DNA from: an uncultured Acidobacteriota bacterium
GTDB taxonomy: Bacteria > Acidobacteriota > Blastocatellia > Pyrinomonadales > Pyrinomonadaceae
Direction of reading: 5' to 3'
Assembly (NCBI GenBank): GCA_902826505.1
Contig: CADEFG010000251.1
Location: forward strand, 1 to 7,165
DNA length: 7,165 nucleotides
Shown: in pieces, positions 1 through 5,011 of the stretch
Layout of the letters: each line of letters opens with the position of its first letter
Position numbering within the stretch: the first letter of the stretch is position 1
Notes under the pieces: generated by a model
Seen by the model: the letters and a program-made list of their open reading frames with translations, nothing else
Told to the model about the DNA's origin: nothing
Database searches by the model: none
Position numbers and translations under genes: made by a program

Positions 1-12
1 TAGAGTTCGCAT
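1..12 (-). CDS. Probable start of a third tandem paralog (partial, runs off the left edge)
   Basis: Only four codons are inside the window: ATG CGA ACT CTA (M-R-T-L) reading left from position 12. The call rests on context. A GGAG ribosome binding site lies at 21-18, five bases before the ATG. Upstream of that is the same 77-nt hairpin spacer that precedes the paralog starting at 2093, whose protein begins M-R-L-T. The distance from hairpin to start codon is also similar (20 versus 24 nt). I infer a further member of the RLFPCC/BON family, with an N-terminal signal peptide. The body of the gene cannot be seen, so the product is a prediction. It could instead be an unrelated gene that acquired the same leader. 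Confidence 0.5.
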
Positions 13-27
13 AAAATCTCCAAAAAG

Positions 28-73
28 AAAAAGCACTTTGAAATATTTGCTGAACGAAAACATATCAAAGTGC
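28..73 (-). terminator. Rho-independent terminator or attenuator, copy A
   Basis: Read on the minus strand, the 9-bp stem (arms 73-65 and 41-33) has a 23-nt loop and is followed at once by TTTTTCTTTTT (32-22). This is the layout of an intrinsic terminator, although the loop is longer than usual. It sits 57 bp after the stop codon of the 312-aa gene. It would end that transcript, or attenuate read-through into the gene starting at position 12. The U-tract runs straight into the GGAG of that next gene, so termination and initiation signals are packed together. Confidence 0.55.
40..68 (-). promoter_or_regulatory. Candidate promoter inside the hairpin element, copy A
   Basis: On the minus strand TTGATA (68-63) is followed by a 17-bp spacer and TATTTC (45-40). 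The -35 matches the sigma-70 consensus at five of six positions, while the -10 is weak (three of six). The same pair with the same spacing occurs in copy B, and the two loop differences between copies fall in the spacer. A start near position 33 would leave a short leader with the SD at 21-18. This would explain how a gene directly behind a terminator is expressed. It is inference from weak motifs. Confidence 0.3.
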
Positions 74-130
74 CGTCTTAAAAAGCAATAAAAGTTTTAC
101 CTGAACGGATTTTTCAAGCAGGCTTTTGTT

Positions 131-1069
131 TTATTTTTCGATTACTTTGTATTTTGTGTCAGGCGAAAGATTTAGTTTGTTTATAATTTCAGTAAGATCG
201 GCGGACTTTCCTTTCGGAACAGAGCCTTTGACAACCAAAATACGTTCGACGAATTCGACCTGTACATCGTTGAATTCTTGTTCGCGTAAAATCCCGCGAA
301 GTTTGACGAGAATTCCGGCTTGATAAATATCATTCAATTCATACTTCGGCTTTTTGTTCATTTTCGGCAAGGGAAAATCTTTTAGTTTTTTGAAGAACAC
401 GATAATGCTTTCGTCCGCGTCCCGCCGTTCGACTTTGACGGCATAAATGCTGTCGATATTGCCGTCCGCCGCGTAACTGACCGCCCGTAAAAGATAAGTG
501 TCGCCGATTTTGACGGGCGCGCTTTGCTGAAACGTGATTTTATCCGAAACAAATTCTATTTTAACATCTTCGATCTCGAACGGCGGTTGATATTTCGCCA
601 GCGCCGCAAATTGCGGAAGGCGTTCGCTGACATTTTCAAGCGGAACTTTGCCGATGTTCATTATAAAACCGTGATTGCCGGATTGATCGGAAAAGCTAAA
701 ACTTTCATCCTCGTAAAACAAAGAAACCGCGAAATAACCGTCACCGGTCTTTTCTGTTCGGAAAGTATAACCGGACTCCATTCCGAACATTTCGCGTTCG
801 ACACCTGCGAGCGGACAACACGGAAAAAGTCTTCTCACTTCCGCCTTGAGCCGTTTTGCTTCGGCTTTATCTTTTGCACTGATTTTGCTGAGTTCTTCAA
901 CAAGCGTATCGAGACGCTCTTCCAACTGCTTGATTGAATTATTCAAGCCTTCGTTTTTCAGGTGCAAATTATTCAGTTCATTGACATCCGGCGAATCGGA
1001 TAAATTCTGCCCATAAATAAACGAACAAAAAACAAAACCGACAATTAAATATTTAATCAGCAGGTTCAT
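131..1069 (-). CDS. Exported coiled-coil protein with RLFPCC motif and C-terminal BON-like domain (paralog 2)
   Basis: This is a 312-aa protein of unknown function. A hydrophobic signal peptide covers residues 1-20 with likely SPase I cleavage before Gln21, so it probably acts in the periplasm or envelope. Residues 36-80 form a charged helix or coiled coil ending in RLFPCC (80-85), which carries a vicinal cysteine pair. The central part (about 100-235) shares SGNHGFI (130-136) and the ITFxQSxPV...TYxLR block with the upstream paralog. Residues 250-312 form a BON-like domain (VKGSVPKGKSA near 280-290) ending in IEK. The start is ATG 1069, one base after the upstream stop. Its ribosome binding site GGAGGAG lies inside the last codons of that gene, so the two are probably translationally coupled. 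The domain call comes from similarity to the neighbouring BON lipoprotein; the central domain is not one I recognise. Confidence 0.88.
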   Translation of the reverse strand: MNLLIKYLIVGFVFCSFIYGQNLSDSPDVNELNNLHLKNEGLNNSIKQLEERLDTLVEELSKISAKDKAEAKRLKAEVRRLFPCCPLAGVEREMFGMESGYTFRTEKTGDGYFAVSLFYEDESFSFSDQSGNHGFIMNIGKVPLENVSERLPQFAALAKYQPPFEIEDVKIEFVSDKITFQQSAPVKIGDTYLLRAVSYAADGNIDSIYAVKVERRDADESIIVFFKKLKDFPLPKMNKKPKYELNDIYQAGILVKLRGILREQEFNDVQVEFVERILVVKGSVPKGKSADLTEIINKLNLSPDTKYKVIEK

Positions 1070-1070
1070 A

Positions 1071-2093
1071 TTATTTCTCCTCCAGTTCGCTTTTCACCTT
1101 CACTCCGTAGGAAATATTTTTGGCAATTTCAATCGCTTCGGCGGTTTTGCCGGTTGGAACCGTGCCTTTCAGCGTGATTACTTTATCGACAACTTCAACT
1201 TGAATGTCTTTAAAGCCCTTCGTATCAAGTTCTTCTTTAAGTTTAGCGACCAGTCCGAGATTGAAAACGAGATTGAAAACCCGGTCTGATTCTTCCCGTT
1301 CGGGGTCTTTTAATTTCGGCGGTTCAAAGATTTTAATAGGTTTAATGAACAGAATAATGCTTCCTTCTTTGTTTATACGATGAACTTTGACGGCAAAAAT
1401 CGCGTCGAGATTGATAGGTATGGTCGTATATTTTACAACCCGCAAAATATAGGTGTTTCCAACCGTCACCGGCATGCTTTGTCCGAAAGTGATTCCTTTT
1501 GAAACCAATTCTTTCCTGATATTTTCTTCATCCGTCGGCGCTTGGTAATCGGCGAGCGCGGCGACTTCTTTGGTTTGTTCGCCGACATTTTCAAACGCCG
1601 TTTTGCCGAGGTCGAAAATAAAACCGTGATTACCCGACACCGGACGTGAGAAACTTAATGAGTTTTGACTGTATTCAAACGTTGTCGAACCTTCATAACT
1701 GGTTCTCGAATTTTCATCAACCATCAGATCGGCGATTTGATACGATGAAAAACTAAGAGCGCCAAATCGAGCTTGCTCTCTAAAAGTAATATTGGTAGAA
1801 TCCAGTTCATCCATATTGTCCGCCAATTTCTCCAATTCACAGCACGGGAAAAGCCGAATCGCTTTGGCACCGAGTTTTGCGGCTTCCGCAGAATCTTCGG
1901 CGCTCACCGATTTCAGTTTTAAAAGAACGTCCAATTGTTGTTCCGTGATTCGCTTGCGCTCTTGATTGAGAATTTTGAGCTGCGAAGTAATTTGTTTTAG
2001 TTCATCGTATCTTTGACGGCGCAAAGAGTCTTGACTGAAAACTAAAGAACTAAAAAAAATCAGAACAATTAAACCGCCGAAAGTTAATCGCAT
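1071..2093 (-). CDS. Exported coiled-coil protein with RLFPCC motif and C-terminal BON-like domain (paralog 1)
   Basis: This is a 340-aa protein of unknown function, homologous along its length to the 312-aa protein that follows. The signal peptide is residues 1-20 (cleavage likely after VFS, before Gln21), a coiled coil spans about 22-78, and RLFPCC sits at 80-85, exactly where the paralog has it. The central region has SGNHGFI (153-159) and the block ITFGQSMPV...TYILR (201-218). A BON-like domain occupies 278-340 (LKGTVPTGKTAE). It has about 20 more residues than its paralog between the CC motif and SGNHGFI. The ATG at 2093 is chosen because AAGGAG stands five bases upstream and the signal peptide begins there. 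A longer frame opens with TTG at 2153 inside the repeated hairpin and is rejected. Its last codons also act as the SD of the next gene. Confidence 0.88.
   Translation of the reverse strand: MRLTFGGLIVLIFFSSLVFSQDSLRRQRYDELKQITSQLKILNQERKRITEQQLDVLLKLKSVSAEDSAEAAKLGAKAIRLFPCCELEKLADNMDELDSTNITFREQARFGALSFSSYQIADLMVDENSRTSYEGSTTFEYSQNSLSFSRPVSGNHGFIFDLGKTAFENVGEQTKEVAALADYQAPTDEENIRKELVSKGITFGQSMPVTVGNTYILRVVKYTTIPINLDAIFAVKVHRINKEGSIILFIKPIKIFEPPKLKDPEREESDRVFNLVFNLGLVAKLKEELDTKGFKDIQVEVVDKVITLKGTVPTGKTAEAIEIAKNISYGVKVKSELEEK
1074..1080 (-). promoter_or_regulatory. Ribosome binding site inside the end of the upstream gene
   Basis: On the minus strand GGAGGAG (1080-1074) encodes the final Glu-Glu codons of the 340-aa protein and also lies seven bases before the ATG at 1069. 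The stop codon (1073-1071) and the next start are one base apart. Ribosomes ending on the first gene would be placed directly on the second start, which suggests coupled synthesis of the two paralogs. Confidence 0.75.
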
Positions 2094-2111
2094 CCTAACT
2101 CCTTTTATAAA

Positions 2112-2158
2112 GAAAAAGCACTTTGAAATATTTGCTGAATGCAAACATATCAAAGTGC
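2112..2158 (-). terminator. Rho-independent terminator or attenuator, copy B
   Basis: On the minus strand the 9-bp stem (2158-2150 with 2126-2118) and 23-nt loop are followed by TTTTTC and more U-rich sequence (from 2117). It would separate the lipoprotein-LysM transcript from the two paralogs, or set a lower level of read-through into them. The SD of the next gene begins about ten bases after the U-tract. Confidence 0.55.
2125..2153 (-). promoter_or_regulatory. Candidate promoter inside the hairpin element, copy B
   Basis: The minus strand has TTGATA (2153-2148), a 17-bp spacer and TATTTC (2130-2125), as in copy A. A start near 2118 would give a leader of about 25 nt containing AAGGAG. The -10 is poor, so confidence rests mainly on its conservation between the two copies. 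Confidence 0.3.
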
Positions 2159-2182
2159 CGTTTTAAAAAGCAACAAAAAATT

Positions 2183-2554
2183 TTACTCGGACGGAATCGT
2201 TAATTCCTGACCGGGATAGATTTTGTCGGGGTCGTTGAGTTTGTCGCGGTTGGCTTCAAAGATTTTCTGCCAGCTGACGCCGTATTTTGAACCGATCTTG
2301 CTCAGATTGTCGCCCGATTGGACGGTGTAGGTATTTGCCGCCGCTTCCGGTGCCGTGATTTCCATCACCAGATCGCCCGAACGATAATCGGGATCGAGTT
2401 CTCCGTATTTGTCCCAGAGTGCCTGTTTGGCTTCCGCGCTCGGAGCCGCGCCTTCGATTCTGATAAAACCTTCGCCTTCGGTGATATTTAAACCCGAAAT
2501 GCCCGATGAATTCGCTAAATCAATCAATGATTGATACTTTTCTTGTAAAGACAT
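2183..2554 (-). CDS. BON-LysM protein, Kbp/YgaU-like
   Basis: This is a 123-aa protein without a signal peptide or membrane segment. Residues 1-70 look like a divergent BON domain (GLNITEGEGFIRIEG at 21-35). Residues 75-121 are a clear LysM domain: YTVQSGDNLSKIG at the start and KIYPGQELTIP at 111-121. The same order and the DKIYPGQ ending are found in E. coli Kbp (YgaU, 149 aa), a soluble potassium-binding protein; this one is somewhat shorter. By family it is probably cytoplasmic and may bind K+, though LysM also suggests peptidoglycan contact if it is exported by another route. ATG 2554 has GGAGG nine bases upstream. It lies 18 bp after the BON lipoprotein gene and is almost certainly co-transcribed with it. 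Confidence 0.9.
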   Translation of the reverse strand: MSLQEKYQSLIDLANSSGISGLNITEGEGFIRIEGAAPSAEAKQALWDKYGELDPDYRSGDLVMEITAPEAAANTYTVQSGDNLSKIGSKYGVSWQKIFEANRDKLNDPDKIYPGQELTIPSE

Positions 2555-2572
2555 TTAATTTATCCTCCTAAA

Positions 2573-2908
2573 TTATTTTTCGGTTACTTCGTTTTTAACC
2601 GGTGTGCCGGCGGCTTCTTGCGCGACTTGAACGACTTCCGCTAATTTGCCTTTGGCAACCGTGCCGCGAATCGTGATCGGTTTCGTCGAACCGTCAACCT
2701 TAACATCGGTAAAGCCTTTCGCTTTCAAAGCATCTTCAATTTTCTTGACCGTCGCCGTATCGGTAGCGTCCGTTTCGCTTGTCTTCGGCACTGCCGTCGG
2801 CGTTGGCGCCGCGTTGGATTTATTGGCGTTTGCATCAGCGCCGCCGCCGCACGCGTTCAAAAACAGAACGGCTGACAAACATAAAACTACTAAAAGTTTA
2901 ATTTTCAT
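2573..2908 (-). CDS. Small BON-domain lipoprotein
   Basis: This is a 111-aa lipoprotein. Residues 1-19 are a lipoprotein signal peptide ending in the lipobox LNAC, with Cys20 as the lipidated residue. A low-complexity Gly/Ala/Asn/Thr/Pro linker follows (21-50). The rest, about 52-111, is a single BON domain: KIEDALKAKGFTDVKV (55-70), TIRGTVAKGKLAEVVQVA (79-96) and a C-terminal EVTEK. BON domains are small alpha/beta modules thought to bind membranes or to link envelope proteins. The same C-terminal pattern, including GTVxxGKxAE, is seen in both downstream paralogs. The start is well supported by GGAGG at 2918-2914, five bases before the ATG. It is the first gene of the minus-strand cluster and has its own 162-bp upstream region. 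Confidence 0.9.
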   Translation of the reverse strand: MKIKLLVVLCLSAVLFLNACGGGADANANKSNAAPTPTAVPKTSETDATDTATVKKIEDALKAKGFTDVKVDGSTKPITIRGTVAKGKLAEVVQVAQEAAGTPVKNEVTEK

Positions 2909-2938
2909 TATTTCCTCCAGAAATTCCCTTAATGTTTC

Positions 2939-2966
2939 TTTATTAATTTTGCGAAATCAAAATCAA
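2939..2966 (-). promoter_or_regulatory. Candidate promoter for the lipoprotein-LysM operon
   Basis: On the minus strand TTGATT (2966-2961), a 16-bp spacer and AATAAA (2944-2939) make a plausible but imperfect sigma-70 promoter. Transcription would start near 2932, about 24 bases before the ATG, leaving the GGAGG site in the leader. Its -35 box overlaps one of the two dyads in this intergenic region, so those dyads could act as operators. Confidence 0.3.
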
Positions 2967-3015
2967 ACGGATTTTGACATCTAAAAACTTTCAAAAATCC
3001 TTCTGATTTTTGAAA
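2957..3015. promoter_or_regulatory. Two tandem dyads of the same type upstream of the lipoprotein gene
   Basis: Two perfect inverted repeats share one design. The first is TCAAAATC (2957-2964), a 5-base loop, then GATTTTGA (2970-2977). The second is TTTCAAAAATC (2989-2999), a 5-base loop, then GATTTTTGAAA (3005-3015). Their centres are 35 bp apart. They may be operators for the lipoprotein promoter, or AT-rich hairpins that end the aroA-aroK transcript: GTTTTTAG follows the second stem on the minus strand. The stems hold only two G-C pairs each, which is weak for a terminator. The rest of the 2909-3070 gap shows nothing else convincing. Confidence 0.6.
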
Positions 3016-3070
3016 CTCACTATCTGTTCGGGGCATGTAAAATGTAGTTTATACTATTTTTCAAAAAATT

Positions 3071-3595
3071 CTAGTTAAACTCATAAAAAAAAATTTCTTC
3101 GGCAATTTGCTTGGCGACTTCAAACGAATTGAGTTCCGGCTTGATGATAAAATGCCAGTCCGCGAGACAATAAACCCTTTGTCTTTCTTCAAAAAGCCGG
3201 AGCGCGTCGGATTTATTCCGCGCCAGCGGGCGGACGCGTTTCGAGGCGGAAATGTTCAGCCAGCAATGCTCGAAACTCGATTCGAGCCAGACGGTCGTGT
3301 AGTTGCGCGATTTTATCAGACGGCGATTTTCCTCGATCGTCCACGCGCCGCCGCCGAGCGCGATGATCTTGGCGCTTGATTCAAGAATCTGGCGCAAAGT
3401 TTCGGTTTCGATCCGGCGAAATCTTTCGATTCCTTCCTGTTCGATGATCTCGGCGATCGTCCGGTGTTCGTTGTATTGAATAACGCTGTCAAGGTCAATT
3501 CTTTCGCAGTCGAGCAACGCGGCAAGATGCTTGGCGACAGTCGATTTGCCAACGCCCATAAAGCCCGTCAAAATTACGCGTTTTTCGTTACTCAT
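3071..3595 (-). CDS. aroK: Shikimate kinase
   Basis: This is a 174-aa cytoplasmic enzyme that phosphorylates shikimate with ATP, the fifth step of the chorismate pathway. The Walker A loop is GFMGVGKST (11-19). DLD at 34-36 supplies the Mg2+- and shikimate-binding aspartates. FRRIETETL follows, and ALGGGA is the glycine-rich shikimate-binding segment. RVRPLA holds the lid arginine. Length is typical for the family. The ATG at 3595 is chosen because the family begins a few residues before the P-loop. No SD is visible; a 31-residue extension from a TTG at 3688 would be encoded by the octamer array and is unlikely. It follows aroA after 104 bp on the same strand, so co-transcription is likely, unless the intervening inverted array interferes. 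Confidence 0.93.
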   Translation of the reverse strand: MSNEKRVILTGFMGVGKSTVAKHLAALLDCERIDLDSVIQYNEHRTIAEIIEQEGIERFRRIETETLRQILESSAKIIALGGGAWTIEENRRLIKSRNYTTVWLESSFEHCWLNISASKRVRPLARNKSDALRLFEERQRVYCLADWHFIIKPELNSFEVAKQIAEEIFFYEFN

Positions 3596-3599
3596 CAAA

Positions 3600-3696
3600 T
3601 TTGAAAGTGAAAATGTGGAAAGGTGCAAAAGTGAAAAAGATTTTTTGAATTCGTTGAACTCAAACTTTTTCACTTTTTCACTTTTCAACTTTTTAA
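3600..3696. repeat. Inverted array of 8-bp T-rich units between aroA and aroK
   Basis: On the minus strand 3639-3600 reads as five octamers: CTTTTTCA, CTTTTGCA, CCTTTCCA, CATTTTCA, CTTTCAAA. On the plus strand 3665-3696 reads as four: CTTTTTCA, CTTTTTCA, CTTTTCAA, CTTTTTAA, with decaying copies into the end of aroA. The halves face away from each other around a 25-bp core (3640-3664) that itself has a near-palindrome (TTGAATTC / GAACTCAA). The best stem is 13 bp perfect: AAAAGTGAAAAAG (3627-3639) with CTTTTTCACTTTT (3665-3677). It fills nearly the whole 104-bp gap. Confidence 0.85.
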
Positions 3697-3699
3697 CTT

Positions 3700-4998
3700 T
3701 TACTTTGCCACACTTTGCAGAATTTCAAAAAACGCGGGAAACGAAACCGCCGCGCATTCGGCGTTCGTAATTTCGGTTTCGCCCCTCGCAAAAAGCGCGG
3801 CGACGGCAAATGCCATCGCGATCCGGTGATCGCCGAACGATTTGACCCGCGCGCCTTTCAGATCGGATTTACCGACCCGCAAACCATCGTCGAATTCTTC
3901 GACCCGCGCATTCATTTTCCGCAAGTTTTCGACGACCGATTTGATTCGATCCGATTCTTTGACGCGCAATTCCGACGCTTCACGAATCTCAATGCCGCCC
4001 TCGATCTGCGTTCCGAAAACCGCCAGAATCGGAATTTCGTCGATCAGATTGGCGATAATCTTCCCGCGCAAAATATTTGACGAAAGTTTCGGTTGCAGAT
4101 TTCCGCCGCCGCGCACGCGCAGGTCGCCAAGCGGTTCGTTACCGATTTCCCGTTCGTTAAAAATCTCGATTTCCGCACCGAAAGCGCGTAAAACTTCGAC
4201 GACCGCGTTGCGCGTCGGATTCAAACCGACCGCTCGCAAAACGATTTCCGAACCTTTCAAACAAGCCGCCGCGACCAGAAAAAACGCCGCCGAAGAAACG
4301 TCCGACGGAACAAATAAATCTTTCGCCGTCAAATTCGCGTCGCCCGAAACCGTGATCAATTTGCCGTTTTCTTTTTCGGTTTCCGCAACCTCAACGCCGA
4401 ACCAGCGCAACATTCTTTCGGTATGATCGCGCGTCGGCGTTTTTTCGAGCACCGAAGTTTTGCCGTCGGAATTTAGTCCGGCGAGCAGCACGCAGGATTT
4501 GACTTGCGCCGAAGCAATTTTCGCCTCATACGAAATCGCTTTGAGCGGATTTTTGCCGTGAACTTTCATCGGCAAATGATTTTCTGTCGCTTCCAGAAGC
4601 GCGTTCATCGCAGTCAAAGGCTCGATCACGCGCTTCATCGGTCTGCCGGACAAACTTTCGTCGCCCGTTAAAACCGAATCAAAATTCTGCCCTGCCAGAA
4701 TTCCCGCCAAAAGCCTGACGGTCGTCCCCGAATTGCCGCAATCGAGCGGATTATCCGCGCTTTGAAAGCCCGTTTTGCCGACGCCTTTGACAGTCACGGT
4801 CGAATTTTCCTGTGAAATTTCAACGCCGAGCTGCGCGAGACACGAAAGCGTCGAGGCGCAATCGGCACTCGTCGCAAAATTTTCGATCCGCGTCGTGCCT
4901 TCGGCAAGCGCCGAAAAGAGCGCGGCGCGGTGCGAGATCGATTTATCGCCGGGTAAATTTATCTCGCCTTGTAAATTTGCGGCTGGTTGTATTTTCAT
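3700..4998 (-). CDS. aroA: 3-phosphoshikimate 1-carboxyvinyltransferase (EPSP synthase)
   Basis: This is a 432-aa cytoplasmic enzyme that joins phosphoenolpyruvate to shikimate-3-phosphate, the sixth chorismate-pathway step. Motifs in order: LPGDKSISHRA (15-25, Lys19 and Ser20 for substrate binding), CGNSGTTVRLLAG (87-99), LSGRPMKR (116-123), SAQVKS (163-168), SDVSSAAF (232-239), LIDEIP (318-323, catalytic Asp320), LRVKESDRI (344-352, Glu348) and DHRIAMAFA (390-398). NSGTT in place of NAGTA resembles Bacillus-type rather than E. coli-type enzymes. Start ATG 4998 gives the usual N-terminus ahead of LPGDKS. A frame reaching 5034 would overlap the divergent kinase start and is not preferred. There is no SD, and a promoter -10 lies only about 14 bp upstream, suggesting a very short leader. 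Confidence 0.95.
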   Translation of the reverse strand: MKIQPAANLQGEINLPGDKSISHRAALFSALAEGTTRIENFATSADCASTLSCLAQLGVEISQENSTVTVKGVGKTGFQSADNPLDCGNSGTTVRLLAGILAGQNFDSVLTGDESLSGRPMKRVIEPLTAMNALLEATENHLPMKVHGKNPLKAISYEAKIASAQVKSCVLLAGLNSDGKTSVLEKTPTRDHTERMLRWFGVEVAETEKENGKLITVSGDANLTAKDLFVPSDVSSAAFFLVAAACLKGSEIVLRAVGLNPTRNAVVEVLRAFGAEIEIFNEREIGNEPLGDLRVRGGGNLQPKLSSNILRGKIIANLIDEIPILAVFGTQIEGGIEIREASELRVKESDRIKSVVENLRKMNARVEEFDDGLRVGKSDLKGARVKSFGDHRIAMAFAVAALFARGETEITNAECAAVSFPAFFEILQSVAK

Positions 4999-5011
4999 AA
5001 TAAAAAATTTG

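Larger units (their letters stand above)
24..100 (-). repeat. Duplicated 77-nt intergenic element, copy A
   Basis: This stretch is nearly identical to 2109-2186. By eye there are about five substitutions and one single-base length difference. Both copies hold a 9-bp perfect inverted repeat (GCACTTTGA at 33-41, TCAAAGTGC at 65-73) around a 23-nt loop. Both lie directly upstream of an ATG with an SD sequence on the minus strand. The substitutions avoid both stem arms and mostly fall in the loop or the A/T-rich tail. The likeliest origin is tandem duplication of a spacer-plus-gene module. Similarity may extend a little further, into 101-110, which resembles the last codons of the LysM gene. Confidence 0.9.
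2109..2186 (-). repeat. Duplicated 77-nt intergenic element, copy B (78 nt here)
   Basis: This is the second copy of the element at 24-100. It fills nearly all of the 89-bp gap between the LysM gene stop (2183) and the start of the 340-aa gene (2093). The inverted-repeat arms are GCACTTTGA (2118-2126) and TCAAAGTGC (2150-2158), identical to copy A. The element overlaps the LysM stop codon by a few bases. Confidence 0.9.

Noticed and set aside
524..937. Plus-strand open frame opposite the 312-aa gene
   Set aside because: It has no recognisable domain or SD and lies wholly antisense to a gene with signal peptide and paralog support.
1000..1069. Possible lipobox (FVFC) in the signal peptide of the 312-aa protein
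   Set aside because: Phe at the position before Cys does not fit a lipobox, and a normal SPase I site follows at residue 20/21.
2094..2153. A 20-residue N-terminal extension of the 340-aa protein starting at TTG 2153
   Set aside because: It lies in the duplicated hairpin spacer. ATG 2093 has a strong SD and begins a proper signal peptide.
24..2186. CRISPR array or transposon ends made by the two 77-nt repeats
   Set aside because: There are only two copies about 2 kb apart, in direct orientation, with no spacers, no transposase gene and no target-site duplication. Tandem gene duplication explains them better.
3596..3688. A 31-residue N-terminal extension of shikimate kinase starting at TTG 3688
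   Set aside because: It would be encoded wholly by the octamer array and core. The family normally starts a few residues before the P-loop, and ATG 3595 fits that.
3842..4426. Plus-strand open frame opposite aroA
   Set aside because: It is a low-complexity Ser/Arg/Thr-rich translation typical of a shadow frame; aroA carries all the family motifs on the other strand.
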